Origin: Bettongia penicillata ogilbyi
Lineage: Eukaryota; Chordata; Mammalia; Diprotodontia; Potoroidae
Assembly: GCA_023548195.1 (NCBI GenBank)
Contig: JAJHZJ010000251.1
Location: forward strand, 1,240,001-1,304,000
Reading direction: 5' to 3'
DNA: 64,000 bases
A program made the translations under genes and the position numbers. Within the stretch, counting starts at the first letter, position 1; each line of letters opens with the position of its first letter. Shown one piece after another: positions 45,316-57,112 of this stretch. The notes below the pieces were generated by a model. That model was given only the letters and a program-made list of their open reading frames with translations, was not told the origin of the DNA and did no database searches.

Positions 45316-46429
45316 TCATTCTTGTGTTTGAAAGTCCAATATTCTTTTCAGCTCTGGTCTTTTCATCAAGAATGCTTGAAAGTCCTCTGTTTCATTGAAA
45401 GACCATATTTTCCCCTGAAGTATTATACTCAGTTTAGCTGGGTAGGTGATTCTTGGTTTGAGTCCTAGTTCCTTTGACTTCTGGAATATCCTATTCCATG
45501 CCCTTCTATCCCTTAATGTAGAAGCTGCTAGATCTTGAATTATTCTGATTGAATTTCCACAATACTGGAATTGTTTCTTTCTAGCTGCTTGCAATATTTT
45601 CTCCTTGACCTGGGAATTCTGGAATTTGGCCACAATGTTCCTAGGAGTTTCTCTTTTTGGATCTCTTTCAGGTGGTGATCAACGGATTCCTTCAATACTC
45701 ATTTTGCCCTGTGGTTCTAGAATCTCAGGGCAGTTTTCCTTGATAATTTCATGAAAGATGATGTTTAGGCTCTTTTTTTGATCATGGCTTTCAGGTAGTC
45801 CCATAATTTTTAAATTGTCTCTCCTGGATCTATTTTCCAGGTCAGCTGTTTTTCCAGTGAGATCTTTCATATTGTCTTCCATTTTTTCATTCTTTTGATT
45901 TTGTTTTGTGATTTCTTGGTTTCTCAGAAAGTCATTAGACTCCATCTGTTCCATTCTAATTTTGAGAGAACTATTTTCTTCAGTGAGTTTTTGAACCTCT
46001 TTGTCCACTTGGGTAATTCTGCTTTTGAAAGCATTCTTCTCCTCATTGACTTTTTGAACCTCTTTTGCCAATTGAGTGAGCCTATTTTTCAAGGTGTTAT
46101 TTTCTTCAGCATTTTTTTGGGTCTCCTTTAGCAGGGTATTGACCCGTTTTTCATGCTTTTCTTGCATCTCTCTCATTTCTCTTCCCAGTTTTTCCTCCAC
46201 CTGTCTAACTTGATTTTAAAAATCCTTTTTGAGCTCTTCCATGGCCTGAGCCCATTGGATATCTATTTTGGATGTTTGGGATACAGAGGCCCTGACTTCT
46301 ATCTTCAGATACCCCTTCTTTCCCTGATGGTAAGCATCGTTCCTCCTCATCAGAAATGAAAGGCGGAAACATCTGTTCCCCTAGAAAGTAGCTTTCTATG
46401 GTCTTATTTTTCTTCCCTTTTCTGGGCAT
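45316..46429 (-). pseudogene. HAL1-D ORF1 pseudogene
   Basis: Start at 46429 (MPRKGKKNKTIESYFLGEQ). Coiled coil and RRM-like part at 45679-46200 (MEEKLGREMREMQEK; DLENRSRRDNLKIMGLPES). C-terminal domain at 45316-45633 (MAKFQNSQVKEKILQ to FQTQE). Breaks are one frameshift in the acidic N-terminal part, at about 46290-46340; an in-frame TAA at 46216-46218 where copy C has GAA; and an in-frame TGA at 45679-45681 where copy C has CGA, a change typical of CpG decay. Otherwise the frame is open, so the copy is fairly young. Confidence 0.85.
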
Positions 46430-47079
46430 TTTCCCAGCCAGTTACTTGACTTCTGAGATTCTGCTCCACCCCCACCTAGATCCTCCCAGCTAGTGCTTGG
46501 GGTCTGAGATTCAAATGCTGCTCCCCAGCCTCAGGGCTTTCAGTGGTGGGCAGGCTGCTATTCAATGTGAGTTTAAGTTCTGGTGCTCAGGTAGGGGCAG
46601 GGCCGCCTCCCAGGCTCAGTTCCTTCAGGGGGTTTATGCAGAGACCTTCTGTAATGGATATGAGGTCCTGTCTGCTCCCGGAGTCCTGGGCTGCCACTGC
46701 CTCTCCCTCTACCTCCCAAGGGGGCCTGAGTTATGGAGACAACCTGCTCCCCTCTCTGCCAGCCCAGAAGTCTCTCTCGCTGACCTGTGGCACCTGTGGG
46801 TGGAGGGACCTTCGTGGCCACTTGGGATTCCTTTCCTGAAGCCTTCTCTGATCTGCTCCTCTCAGGGCCAAGGCCAGGGCAGGGCAGGGCAGGGCTGGAC
46901 TCCACTGTCTGGTGCGCGACAGACCTTTGGTGGCAGTTTTTCAGGGCTCTTTGGAAGGGATATCTCCTCTACTCCATTGCTGCATGGCTTGCACTGCTCC
47001 AGAATTTGTGGGGAGTTCTTTTTACAGAAAATTTATGGGCTGTGGGTTCGGAGCTAGCATACATGAGTCTTTCTACTCT

Positions 47080-47089
47080 GCCATCTTGG
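47080..47089 (-). promoter_or_regulatory. YY1-like site at HAL1-D 5' end
   Basis: On the element strand CCAAGATGGC lies about 10-20 bases from the 5' end, and the first 19 bases match the 5' end of human L1 almost base for base. Function is inferred from the human YY1 site at that place. Confidence 0.6.
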
Positions 47090-47297
47090 CTCCTCCCCTC
47101 CCACTTTTTCCCTTTTACCTCCCCTCTTTCCCCCTCCATTGAAAAAGCTTTTCCTTGCCTCTTTTATAAGACATAATTTGCCCTATTCCATTTCTCCCTT
47201 TCTCTTCCCATTATATTCCTCTCTCACTCCTTAATTTTATTTTCTTAGATATCATCCCTTCTTTTTCAGTTTACCCTGTGCTCTCTGTCTGTACACA

Positions 47298-47305
47298 TAC
47301 ACACA

Positions 47306-47344
<39 letters not shown>
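47298..47344. repeat. GT microsatellite in HAL1-E
   Basis: CACACACACGTGTGTG turning into a pure GT run, at the position where copies C and D also carry a TG/CA tract. Confidence 0.9.
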
Positions 47345-47349
<5 letters not shown>

Positions 47350-47474
47350 CCCTCCAATGACCCAAATACTGAGAAGTCTCAAGAGTTACAAATATTTTCT
47401 TTCCATGTAGGAATGTAAACAATTCAACTTTAGAAAGTTCCTTGTGATTTCTCTTTCCTTTTTTTGCTTCTCTT

Positions 47475-48487
47475 GATTCTTGTGTTTGAAAGACAAATTT
47501 TCTATTCTTTTCTGCTCCTTTTATCAAGACTGCTTGAAAGTCCTCTGTTTCATTGAAAGACCATATTTTCCCCTGAAGTATTATACTCAGTTTTTCTGGG
47601 TAGGTGATTCTTGGTTTTAATCCTAGTTTCTTTCACTTCAGGAACATCATATTCCAAGCCCTTCAGTCCCTTAATGTAGAAGCTGTTAGATCTTGTGTTA
47701 TCCTGATTGTATTTTCACAGTGCTGGAATTGCTTCTTCCCAAGTGCTTGCATTATTTTCTCCTTGATCTGGGAATTCTGGAATTTGGCTACAATATTCCT
47801 AGGAGTTTCTCTTTTTGGGTCTCTTTCAGGAGGTGATCTGTGGATTCTTTCAATATTTATTTTGCCCTCTGTTTCTAGGATATCATGGCAATTTTCCCTG
47901 ATAATTTCATGAAAGATGATGCCTAAGCTCTTTTTTTTTGATCATGGCTTTCAGGTAGTACCATAATTTTAAAATTTTCTCTCCTGGGTCTATTTTCCAG
48001 GTAAGTTGTTTTTCCAGTGAGATCTTTCATATTGTCTTCTATTTTTTCATTCTTTTGGTTTTGTTTTGTGATTTCTTGGTTTCTCATAAAATCATTAGCT
48101 TCCATCCACTCCATTCTAATTTTTAAAGAATTCTTTTCTTAAGTGAGCTTTTGAACCTCCTTTTCCATTTGGCTAATTCTGCTTTTTAAAGCATTCTCCT
48201 CTGGGCTTTTGGACCTCTTTTGCCAATTGAATTAGCCACTTTTTAAAGGTGTTATTTCCTTCCACATGTTTTGAGTCTCCTTCAGCAAGCTGTTGACTTG
48301 CTTTTCAAGCTCTTACATGGCCTGATGCCATTGCATATTTATTTGGGAGGTACTGGATGCAGAAGCCTTGACTGCCTTTGACAGTATGCATTGTTCTTCC
48401 TCATCTGAAATGATTGAAGAAAATGCCTGTTCACCAAAAAAGTAACCTTCTATAGTCTTATTTTTTTCCCCTTTTTTTGGGCATTTT
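47475..48487 (-). pseudogene. HAL1-E ORF1 pseudogene
   Basis: Starts at about 48487 (MPKKRGKK) and ends near 47475, where the C-terminal VFQTQE corresponds to the DFQTQE end of copies C and D. The coiled coil and RRM-like part are present, with MRNQEITKQNQKNEKIEDN and ESHDQKK visible at 47923-48114. Several frameshifts and shortened segments show that it is older than copy D, consistent with D being inserted into it. Confidence 0.75.
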
Positions 48488-49217
48488 CCCAGGCAGTTCC
48501 TTGACTTTTGAATCCTTTGTCAAGAGGAGGGTATACTCTAGAGACCTGAAAGATCTTAGTTCCTCCAAAGTGGAACAATAAAGGAAGAGGAGTTTACTCC
48601 TCTCCTGGCCTGTACAGTGGTCTGGGAGCAACCAAAAACTTCTCTGCCCAGAATCTACGAGTAGAATTCTCTCTCCACAACCACCTCTAGCTCTGCTAGT
48701 GCCCCTCCTCTTCACCCCAGACCTTGACTCAGGGCTGAGATTCAGATCAGTTGCTCAATTCTCCCAGGGGCTTTAGGTGGAGGGCTACAACAATGGGTGC
48801 TGTCACTGCAGTGGCTGCTGATGGCAGAGCCAGTCTGCATTCCCTTTCCCAGATGAAAAAGCTTTCTCACTGACCTTTGAAGCTTTCTTTGGTGCTAGAG
48901 GATTGAGGAATCTGAGAATCATCGCTGTTGCTGGGGATCCCACCCTCAAGGCTCAATCCAGTCCTGTTCCTACTGGTTCCAAGTGCCCAAGACTGGGTTG
49001 TGCTATATGAACTGCACTCCGCTCCATATCCCATGCAGTAGACCCTTCCTGTTGACTCTCCAGGCTACCCTGGGCTGGAAATCTCCTTCATTCTGTCATT
49101 TTGTGGCTTCTGCTGCTCTAGAATTTGTTTAGAGTCATTTTTTACAGATATTTTATGGTCTGTGGGAGAAGAGCTAGAGTATGTGCATCTTCTCCACCAT
49201 CTTGGCTCTGCCCCCCT

Positions 49218-49587
49218 CACTCCTTCCTGATTGTCCTTCCTATTAACCAAATTGGTAGTTAGCTACTTTGTGTATACTGTCTTTATATTTATTCTGTATG
49301 TATTCCTTTATTTATTTTGTTCCTCTCTAGGATAGGATTTCTTTGAGATTAGGAAAATATGTTCAGTTTATATCAATCAGTTTTTTTGATATGGTGTCTT
49401 TCTGACAATTACCAGGGACTAATTTTAACTGGAAACATTGTGCTAAAGGGCTCACATTCATACTCATTATATCTATACAGCTAATATAGGACAAAAATCA
49501 ATACAGTGATTGTATTTCTTGAATCCCAAATCCTGAACCACAGTATGATTAAAGATATTCCTTTTGTAATTTGCTTACATGTATTTA
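49218..49587. other. No recognisable feature
   Basis: Unassigned AT-rich DNA between copy E and the next L1. Confidence 0.4.
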
Positions 49588-51248
49588 GGAGTTTCTTTTT
49601 TTGATTTTAATTTTAGTTAATGGAATAAAACCAACATTTTTATAACATAGTACAAAAAAGAATATTGTACATGAAACTATAAATCTACTATGTGCAACTT
49701 GACATTTCTTTCAAATATACAAAAAAAAAAATCATGTAAATTTCTTTTTTTCTTTCCTCCTCCCACCCAAGAGATAGCTCAAATAAGACACAAATAAGTA
49801 TATGTATATAAAATTATTCAGTAATCTACTTATCATTTCTTTCTCTGGATGCAGGTATTTGTTTCTTCATATACCCTTTATAGTTAATTTGAGTATGTAT
49901 AAAACATATAATAACTCATTTATTCAAAATCATTCTTAAAACAATATTGCTTTTACTGTATTAAATCTTTCCTTTCCTTTACTCATTCCCCTGTTCATTA
50001 TTTCATGGAAGTATTTCCATGATTTTCAAAAATTCTTGAGTTCATCATTTCTTATAATATAGTAGTATCCATCATGATTGTGTACCGCAACTTCTTTAGC
50101 CATTCTATTATTGAGGGACATACCTGTAATTTCCAGTTCTTTGCTACCACAAAAATTGCTGCTATAAACATTTTAAAATATATAGGCTCTTTTCCTTTTT
50201 CCCTAAACATCTTTGAAATAGAGCAAATATTGATATTGCTGAATACAGGTAACTTAATAACTCTTTGGGCATAATTCCAAAATTCCTGTCCACAATGGTT
50301 GGATCATTTTATAATTCCACTAACAATGAATTAGTGTCGAAATTTTTTCACATCCTCTCCAACATTTGTCACTTTCCCCTTTTATCATTTTAGTCAATCT
50401 GGCAGATGTGAAATGATAGCTCAAAGTTGTTTTAATCCTCATTTCTTTAATTAACAATGATTTAGAGCATTTTTATATGACTATAAATTGTTTTTATTAC
50501 TTCATTGGAAAACTGTCTGTTTATATGCTTTGGCAATTTATCAGTTGGGGAATGACTCATATTCCTATGAATTTGACAAAATTCTTTATATAGTTTAGAT
50601 ATGAGACCTTTTACAGATTATCTGTAAAATTTTCCCCAACTTTTCCCTTTCCTTCCTCCAAACTATATTTGTTTCATTTGTACAAAACTTCTTAATTTTA
50701 ATATAATCAAAATTATCCATTTTATACTTAATTTTACTATCTCTTGTTTATTCATAAATTGTTCACCTATATTTGTCTGATCAGTAATATATTCCATGTT
50801 GGAATTTTCTTGTAAAGTGTATCTTTATATCTAGGTCGTGTATCCATCTTATCTTGGTAAATGTTGTGAGATATTGGTCCATGCCAGGTTTATGCCATAC
50901 TGCTTTTCAGTTTTCCCCAATTTTTTTTTTTTTACCAAATAATGAATTCTCATCCCAAAATCTTACCTCTACACTTGTCAAATATATTATGATTATTTTC
51001 TGCTGTAAATTGTATGTCTATTCTATGCAATTTATCTATCATTCTATTTTGTAGCCAATACCAAATAGTTCTGATAATTATTGCCTTATAATACTGTTTA
51101 AGATCTGGTACTACTAAGTCTTTCTTTTATACTTTTTTATTGTTTCATTTTATATTCTTAACTTTTTATTTTTCCAAATGAATTTTGCTGCTATTTTTTC
51201 TAATTTAGTAAGACATGTTTTGGTAATTTTATTAAGATGGTGTTGAAT
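49588..51248 (-). mobile_element. L1 3' end, 5'-truncated, antisense
   Basis: The longest L1 piece here, about 1.66 kb. 3' UTR at the left (49590-50000), ORF2 C-terminal part at 50000-50900 (antisense ACAACTTCTTTAGCCATTC, TTAGTGTCGAAATT and CAATCTGGCAGATGTG), and more 5' ORF2 sequence up to AAGATGGTGTTGAATAGGGG at 51234-51253. Frames are broken by many small changes. No convincing target duplication was found. Confidence 0.85.
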
Positions 51249-51299
51249 AGGGGTAATTCTTGATCATTGAGTAGAAACCTACAATATAGTTTGGGGAGA

Positions 51300-51400
51300 A
51301 AGGCTACTAAATCAATCAACATTTCAAGGCAGTATTAGAGAACTGCCAAAGATGACAAATCCTACTGTATGAATGCTTAATAAATGTTTGTTGAAATACT
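51300..51400. repeat. L2/MIR-like terminal fragments
   Basis: AATCAATCAACATTTCAAGGC and, in the other sense, GAATGCTTAATAAATGTTTGTTGA are L2-type termini facing each other. Short and ambiguous. Confidence 0.4.
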
Positions 51401-52440
51401 TGTTTAATGGTATGAAATATAGAGGGTTTATGCCTATATCAGTAAGCACCCTGACATGCAGAGAGGAGCCTGCTATCATGCGTTCTTTGATCTGCTTTTC
51501 TAAAAAGAAAGGCATTTTTGAGGGGTTAACAATCTCCTTTAATCAAGCATGTACATCATTCACTTAGTTCATGAAATCAACAGATAGCACTTCCAAATTG
51601 TCTGATATAAGCAATACATATATCATAAATCAACAGACAGGTCCAACTGTCTGACCATAGTTACCAGAGAGGGAAGCACCAACATCTGGATTTTCAAAAC
51701 TGAAGGGGTTCCTTAGCAGCTTCCCAGAGTCTTTTCTGGTACACAACGCTTCTTCCAAAAACTAAGCTCCAAAGTAAAACCTCACCCTCAGAGTATTTAT
51801 ACATTTTCTAGAGCCAGAAGTCATACCAATCCTTGAGAACCAGTGCCTCATTAAACAATAGATGTGGGCCTACAAATCTTCCCAAATAAAATTTCTCTTG
51901 ATGGGAAGGGCCATTAATTGATAAGGAAGATCTTTAGTCACATTAACAATACAAATAACTATACAGTTTCTGAAGTTAAAGAAACTCTGATTTTTGTACT
52001 TTACTCCTAGTAAAGACTTTTGGTTGATAAAGGCAAGATTCAAAGACATTTTACTTCTTTATTATACTAAAACAAAGACAGAAAAAGATACTACTTTACT
52101 TGCCCTTACAACACCTGAAAAGAAAATAGGATTTGCAGAAAATAAAAAGAGCAATAGTGTAGCTGAGATTTTTATTGGTTATCTGAACATTTCATAGTAC
52201 TTTGGATCTCCTGGTATAATCAATACAGTACAATAAGTACACTTATACTTATTTCATAGGACTTAGATACTAAACCTGGGTAATGTTTGAGGAGAATGTT
52301 GAATGATCTTTGATAATTTTGCCATGGCAATAAGGCGGGTTTTAATATTTTATTAAATTAAGCAAACACCTCTGCTTTTTTCATGTGGATGCGTCACTTC
52401 CCCCAATGTAGAATGTAATTTCTCTAAGATTTGGTGGGTA
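51401..52440. other. No recognisable feature
   Basis: Unassigned DNA. The frames of 60-70 codons show no motif. Confidence 0.4.
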
Positions 52441-52444
52441 GTTT

Positions 52445-52565
52445 TTGCCAAAAGAATTTATACACACGCACACATAATATGTGTGTGTGCATATATGTGT
52501 GTATGTATATACATACATATATCATATATGTATAGATTTGGCAAAATTATTGACATATATATGTA
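52445..52565. repeat. CA/TATG-rich simple repeat
   Basis: Imperfect ACAC, TGTG and TATATG tract. Confidence 0.75.
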
Positions 52566-52569
52566 TATC

Positions 52570-52927
52570 AGTAGTCAACTGGAGGAGTGCCCTATCCATC
52601 CCCAAAATTAGCTAGGCTAGTTCTCAGATTACAGACATGCCATTGTTCACTTGGGCTAAATTTGAAGGATTTTCAACTTTCTAGAACTGGCCAGAGTTTA
52701 TACTGTACTGCTATGGCTTTCAAGAATCCAGGATCTCCTCAAAACCACACTGAGGTATTGAGGTATTAGCAATGTCTTGGGTCACAGAATTCAATTTCAC
52801 TCTCATAAGTAAATGCCTGCCATGTTTTTCAAAATCATTCCTGTTGCTGAGGTGAAACAGAAAGAAGCATCATGATGGCTTTAGAGATTCTTAAGATGAA
52901 ATATTGGAATTTTAGAGGAATGCTGGT
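52570..52927. other. No recognisable feature
   Basis: No repeat or gene that I can name. Confidence 0.4.
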
Positions 52928-53887
52928 AAATCAGTCAAACAACCAATAAATAAACATTTAATAGGAACACGTATGTTGTAGGAACTGTGCTAAATACTAG
53001 ATACAAAATAAAAGCAAAAAATAGTCCTTGTCCTCAAGGTGCTTAGAATCTAATATTAGAAGTAGCAAGCAAATAAATACATAAAAAGTGGGCTGTATAA
53101 AAAGAAATAGGAAACAATCAACAGAGGAAAGACTCTAGAATTAAAAAGAATTGGGAAAAGGCTTCCAGGAAAATTTGGAATTTTAGGAAGATAGTTCAGT
53201 AGGTGGAGCAGAGGAAGGATAACATTCCAGATGTGTGGGAAAGCCAGAGGAAATGCCTCAAGCTGACAGACAGATAGATAGAATGGCTTGAATGTCACTG
53301 GATGGAAGATAATGTGTTTAAAAGTAAAGTTCAAGAAGAATGGAATGGTAGGAGGGAACCAATTTATAAAGGGCTTTACATGCTAAGCAGAGCATCTTAT
53401 ATTTGATCCTGGAGGAAGCAGTGGGTCACAGAAATTTATTGAGTAGGGGGATAGCATGGTCAGACTTGTGCTTTAGGAAGATCACTTCAGTTACTGAACG
53501 GAGAATAGATTGAAGTGGAGGGAGACTTGAGGAAGACATATTTAACCAGGAGGGTATTGCAGTAGTGCCATTTGTTAGGTGTTGAAGGGCTGCATTAGAG
53601 TATTGGTCAGTGTCAGAAGAGAGAAGTGGCCATATTCCAAAAATTTTGCACAGGGGATGTCGATAAGCCTGGCAACAGATCAGATGTGGTGGTGAGGATG
53701 AGGTGAGAGATAGTGAGACATCAAGGATGCCTCCTAGGTTTTGAACCTGAAAGACTGGAAGTCTAGTGTTTTACTCTACAGTAAAAGGGAACATAGGAGG
53801 GCTTTGAGGCTTAAGAGGAAAGATAATGGACTTGACTTTGGATTTATTGAGATTAAGATGCATACTAGACATGCAGTTTGAGATGTC

Positions 53888-54046
53888 TGAAACCATCCCA
53901 TGTGGTGGCCCTACCTTTGCACTTCTCTGACTGACTTTTCCACCATGCCCAAAGTTTGGGCATCTCCTACCCTGCCACTTTAGCTTTATTTTCATCTTTA
54001 GATTGTAGGCTTTCTGAGTAAAAGAAATTTATTTTGTATTTAACTC
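53888..54046 (+). repeat. Unidentified insert replacing part of L2
   Basis: About 160 bases (ACCATCCCATGTGGTGGCCC to TTTATTTTGTATTT) stand where L2 should carry about 85 bases. The right half (TTTAGATTGTAGGCTTTCTG) looks like a sense-strand L2/MIR3 terminus. The left half is unknown. Confidence 0.4.
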
Positions 54047-54904
54047 CATGGAATCTAATGAGATCACCAAGTGAAATACTATAGGGAGAGAAGAGAAAAA
54101 TAACAGAACAGAACTCTGATGGACATCTACAGTTAGAGGATATGATCCAGGAGAGAAATCAGCAGAGGACAGGGTGGTCAGATAAATAGAAGGATAATCA
54201 GGGGAGAACAGTACCTTGAAAACCTAAAGACAAGAGAGTATCAAATTATAGAGAGTGATCAGTATGAAGACTGATAAAAAGCCATTGAATTTGGCAACCA
54301 ACAGGTCATTAGTAACTTGGGAGAGGGCAGTTTTGGTGGAATGATGAACTAAGAAGCCAGATGAAAGTAGGATAGAAAGTGAAAGCGTCGGTTGGAAACT
54401 GTCTAGGAGTTTGGCTACAAAGGACAGATGAGATATAGGAAGAGATTTAGTGAATACAAATGAATCACATGAAGGTTTTTCATGATGACATGGGCATATT
54501 TGTAGGCTCTAAAAAGGTAGCCAACAGATAAGGAGAGAGTGCAAATATGACAGAGAGGGCAATCCATCAGAGAAGGAATGGAGATAGGATAGCTTTGGTA
54601 AGGGATAAAGCCACTCCATGTGAAATAGAGGTGAAGGACGAGAGAGTAGCAGAAGGCATTTGAGATATAGGAGATGAAGAAGAGCGAAGGACTAGAAGCT
54701 TGTGGAGAATGGCCTCATATTTTTTCATGTAAAATATGGCACAAGGTTCTCAGCTAAGTGTTTGGGGAGAGGGAGAGCCATGGAAGTTTTAGGAAGAAAA
54801 GAATGGTTTGAAGAGCTATTGTGGAATGTGAGTTAATGGATTGATAAGGGAGACATAGTAGGATTACCTAACAGCAGTGAGGACCCAGTTGAGATTGTAC
54901 AACA

Positions 54905-55111
54905 TTAATTTGTAGTAGATACAGTTCGAACAGTCATAAGTGAAGTGAAGGCAATGAATGGCAATGATCCAAAGTTGAGGCTTGACTGGTTTAATTGACA
55001 ATATGATAATGGGTCTAGGGATTCAAGAAAGGAGGACATTGTAGAGTTGAGTTGTTGTGCCAAGCAGTTAATATGGGGAAAAGAGGAAGTTAGTGCAGGG
55101 TAGGTGATCAT
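54905..55111 (-). pseudogene. L2 ORF remnant
   Basis: A 68-codon open piece of the L2 polyprotein linker between endonuclease and reverse transcriptase, ending near FTSLMTVRTVSTTN. It is only a fragment of the decayed L2 ORF. Confidence 0.5.
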
Positions 55112-55235
55112 TGATGGCTCAAGGAATTAGAGGTCACCAGGTGATCAATGAATGGAGTTTCTAAGGGAAGACAGAGGGAGAGTTGAAAAGCCAAAAGATT
55201 ATGGTTGTACAATAGGATTTTCAGAATATTGAGCA

Positions 55236-55559
55236 ACCCACTCTCTCATAAAAGGAAATCAACAAAATGATAAATTAAGCCCTGAATATTCACACTAAGA
55301 ATCTGAGAATTGACACTTGGAAACCTGTATGAACTGATTCTAGCACACCTTTATATGTCATGAATCTTCATCATTCATTGCTTTAGAAATACTAAATAAT
55401 GCTTTGAATCTTTCTCTCTGTTTTCCCTCTTCACACCCACTGCTACATTACCACTAGCAGTGTGAACAGCACTCAGTACATAGTAAAATACTTGTAGGCT
55501 GACTCAATAGAACCTGATAGAAGACTTGGGAAGCTAAAGTCCCTTTTGCATTCATTCTG
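55236..55559. other. No recognisable feature
   Basis: Unassigned. Confidence 0.4.
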
Positions 55560-55945
55560 TGTGAAAAGAGTAGACATATATCAATAGTACCAACAAATTA
55601 AATGAAATGGGTAAACATTTTCAGCAGCATAAAGTGCTCAGATCAACAATATAAGAAATGGATAAATACCATAAGCCACATTTACTAAAAGAAATTGAAC
55701 AAGTCATGGATGAATTAATATGGGATGGGGGACAACCCAGGATCAAATGAATTTACAAGTGACTTCTCTCAAATATTCAAAGAAGAGTTAATTTCAATAT
55801 TATATAAGTTGTTTTCCAAATAAGAAAAGAAAAGACTTTGCTAAATTCTTTCTATGATGCAAATATGGTTTTGTTACCTTGAACTAGGGAGGGTCAAAAG
55901 AGAAAGAAAACTATAAACCGATATTCATAATGAACATTGATGAAA
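55560..55945 (+). mobile_element. L1 ORF2 fragment, sense
   Basis: Sense-strand fragment of the beginning of the L1 reverse transcriptase. Across frameshifts it reads LLKEIEQVMDEL, then the equivalents of GPDGF..EFYQ.FKEELI, TLLNSFYDANMVLLP, REGQKRKKTINRYS and TLMKKF. The family motif is PNSFYDTNMVLIPKPGR..ENYRPISLMN. Both ends are truncated and there is no A tail. Confidence 0.8.
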
Positions 55946-56539
55946 AAATTCATTTGGCCTCTGAAGTCAGTGGGATGGAAGTTGCATAGAGGGTAATTTA
56001 GTTTGACATTAGGACAAAAAATTCAAGGTAAAATGGGTTCCCTTGAGAAACTATGTGTTGCCCTTTCTCAAGGAAAGATTGGAGGACCAGTTTTTGGGTT
56101 TGTTATAATGGCAATTCCTTGTGTGAATAAATTTGACTCTTTGTCCAGAGAGATTCCTTCAACCTCTTCTGTGAAATATTTATTCAGTTCTGCAAATTCA
56201 TAATACATACCCTACTATGTACTTTACAGGATTATTTGACAATCAGATAAAATTGCTTTGGAAACTTAATACCAAATAAGTGCAAGGTTCTATTCTTAAG
56301 CCTTAGGGCTAATCAGTTTGAGTGTGCTTACTTGAACTTCACAGCCAGTAGCCCTTCCTTCTCTGCCATTCATTAGGATGTCTCATGTAGCCACAGAAAT
56401 CGTTCAAGTTTTTCAAAGTGAAAATTCAAAATGCTACTATTTTTGTTAACAAAACACGGTTCTGTTTTTAATTTAATTTTGTTATTGTCATTATTTTCAA
56501 AGATAATCTTATGGGGAATGTTAATGGATTTACTTTTAA
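55946..56539. other. No recognisable feature
   Basis: Unassigned AT-rich DNA. Confidence 0.4.
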
Positions 56540-56755
56540 AGGCAGCATGGTGTAGTGAATAGATTGCGAGATTTGGAGTCAGGATGACCTGAGCTTAACT
56601 ACCACCTCTGATGCAGTGTCACTTGGGCAAGGTGATTTTAACTTTGTGGTCAACAAACTCTTTACTTATTTAGTAAATTATAGAGGGATAGCAATCTGTT
56701 TCAAGGTAGAATTTTCCTCTACCAACTCAATGGTTCTCCCCAGTTACCCTTCCTG
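56540..56755 (+). repeat. tRNA-derived marsupial SINE
   Basis: GGCAGCATGGTGTAGTGAATAG, GGAGTCAGGATGACCTGAG, CACTTGGGCAAGGTG, then a distal part with TTTCAAGGTAGAATTTTCC and a degraded ATACAG end. Same type as 43125-43345. Confidence 0.65.
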
Positions 56756-57098
56756 GTAAAATACAGATTCTTTGTGCATCTCTGTAACAACTATACTAAT
56801 GAGAAATCTGAGGGGAAAACAATTTCCCAAATGGTTTATATTTGAGTTTCTTTCAGTAGTTAGTTCAATAAATACTGTTACTTCTTGCTATTCTATCATG
56901 CAAATGGATCTGTTATCTCATTGAGTGAAACTGATCTATACAAAGTAGACAAACAACCAGTGAATCCAGAACTTTTGGGAGGATTTCTGGAAAAAATCTG
57001 AGAAGTAGTGATCTGCAGATGGAATAAAGGAACATCAGTGAGATAATATATCCATAGCTATCTGACATTTTTAAGCAGCTAGGTATAGTTTGGCATTT
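56756..57098. other. No recognisable feature
   Basis: Unassigned. Confidence 0.4.
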
Positions 57099-57112
57099 AG
57101 CACTATATTTTT

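Larger units (their letters stand above)
44253..47101 (-). mobile_element. HAL1 copy D, full length, inserted in copy E
   Basis: Complete from the 5' end (GGGGAGGAGCCAAGATGGC on the minus strand, near 47100) to the A-rich 3' end at about 44253. The order is a G+C-rich 5' UTR (46430-47100), ORF1, a spacer with a CA microsatellite (45085-45183), an inner L1-like terminus near 44540 and the final terminus near 44300. No ORF2. A 12-bp duplication, CACTTTTTCCCT, flanks it. The sequence is close to copy C throughout, including the 5' UTR. Confidence 0.9.
43605..49217 (-). mobile_element. HAL1 copy E, interrupted by copy D
   Basis: The 5' part is at 47102-49217: 5' end with AAGATGG at 49196-49205, 5' UTR, decayed ORF1, CA microsatellite. 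The 3' part is at 43605-44252, with both L1-like termini at about 43880 and 43650. Copy D lies between them and duplicates CACTTTTTCCCT (44241-44252 and 47102-47113). Rejoining at that duplication gives an uninterrupted HAL1 of about 2.75 kb in the same order as copy A. The 5' UTR resembles A (for example AGAATTC and the TTTGTGGCTTCT segment), so A and E form one subfamily. Confidence 0.85.
52928..55235 (-). mobile_element. L2 LINE, long antisense copy
   Basis: About 2.3 kb of L2 in antisense, from the 3' terminus (CAATAAATAAACATTTAATAGG at 52945, GTGCTAAATACTAG, CTTGTCCTCAAGGTGCTTAGAATC) through the 3' UTR and back into the reverse transcriptase and linker. Order on the plus strand is GGAAAAGGCTTCCAGG, AAAGGGCTTTACATGC, GTGGTCAGACTTGTGC-like text, GACATCAAGGATGCCTCC, then GAGATCACCAAGTGAAATAC. 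In the RT part the TALSQVTNDLL segment can be read, but the following catalytic-side motif (LDLSAAFDTVDH in the family) is lost by a deletion near 54255-54275. Foreign sequence replaces a piece at 53888-54046. Confidence 0.85.
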
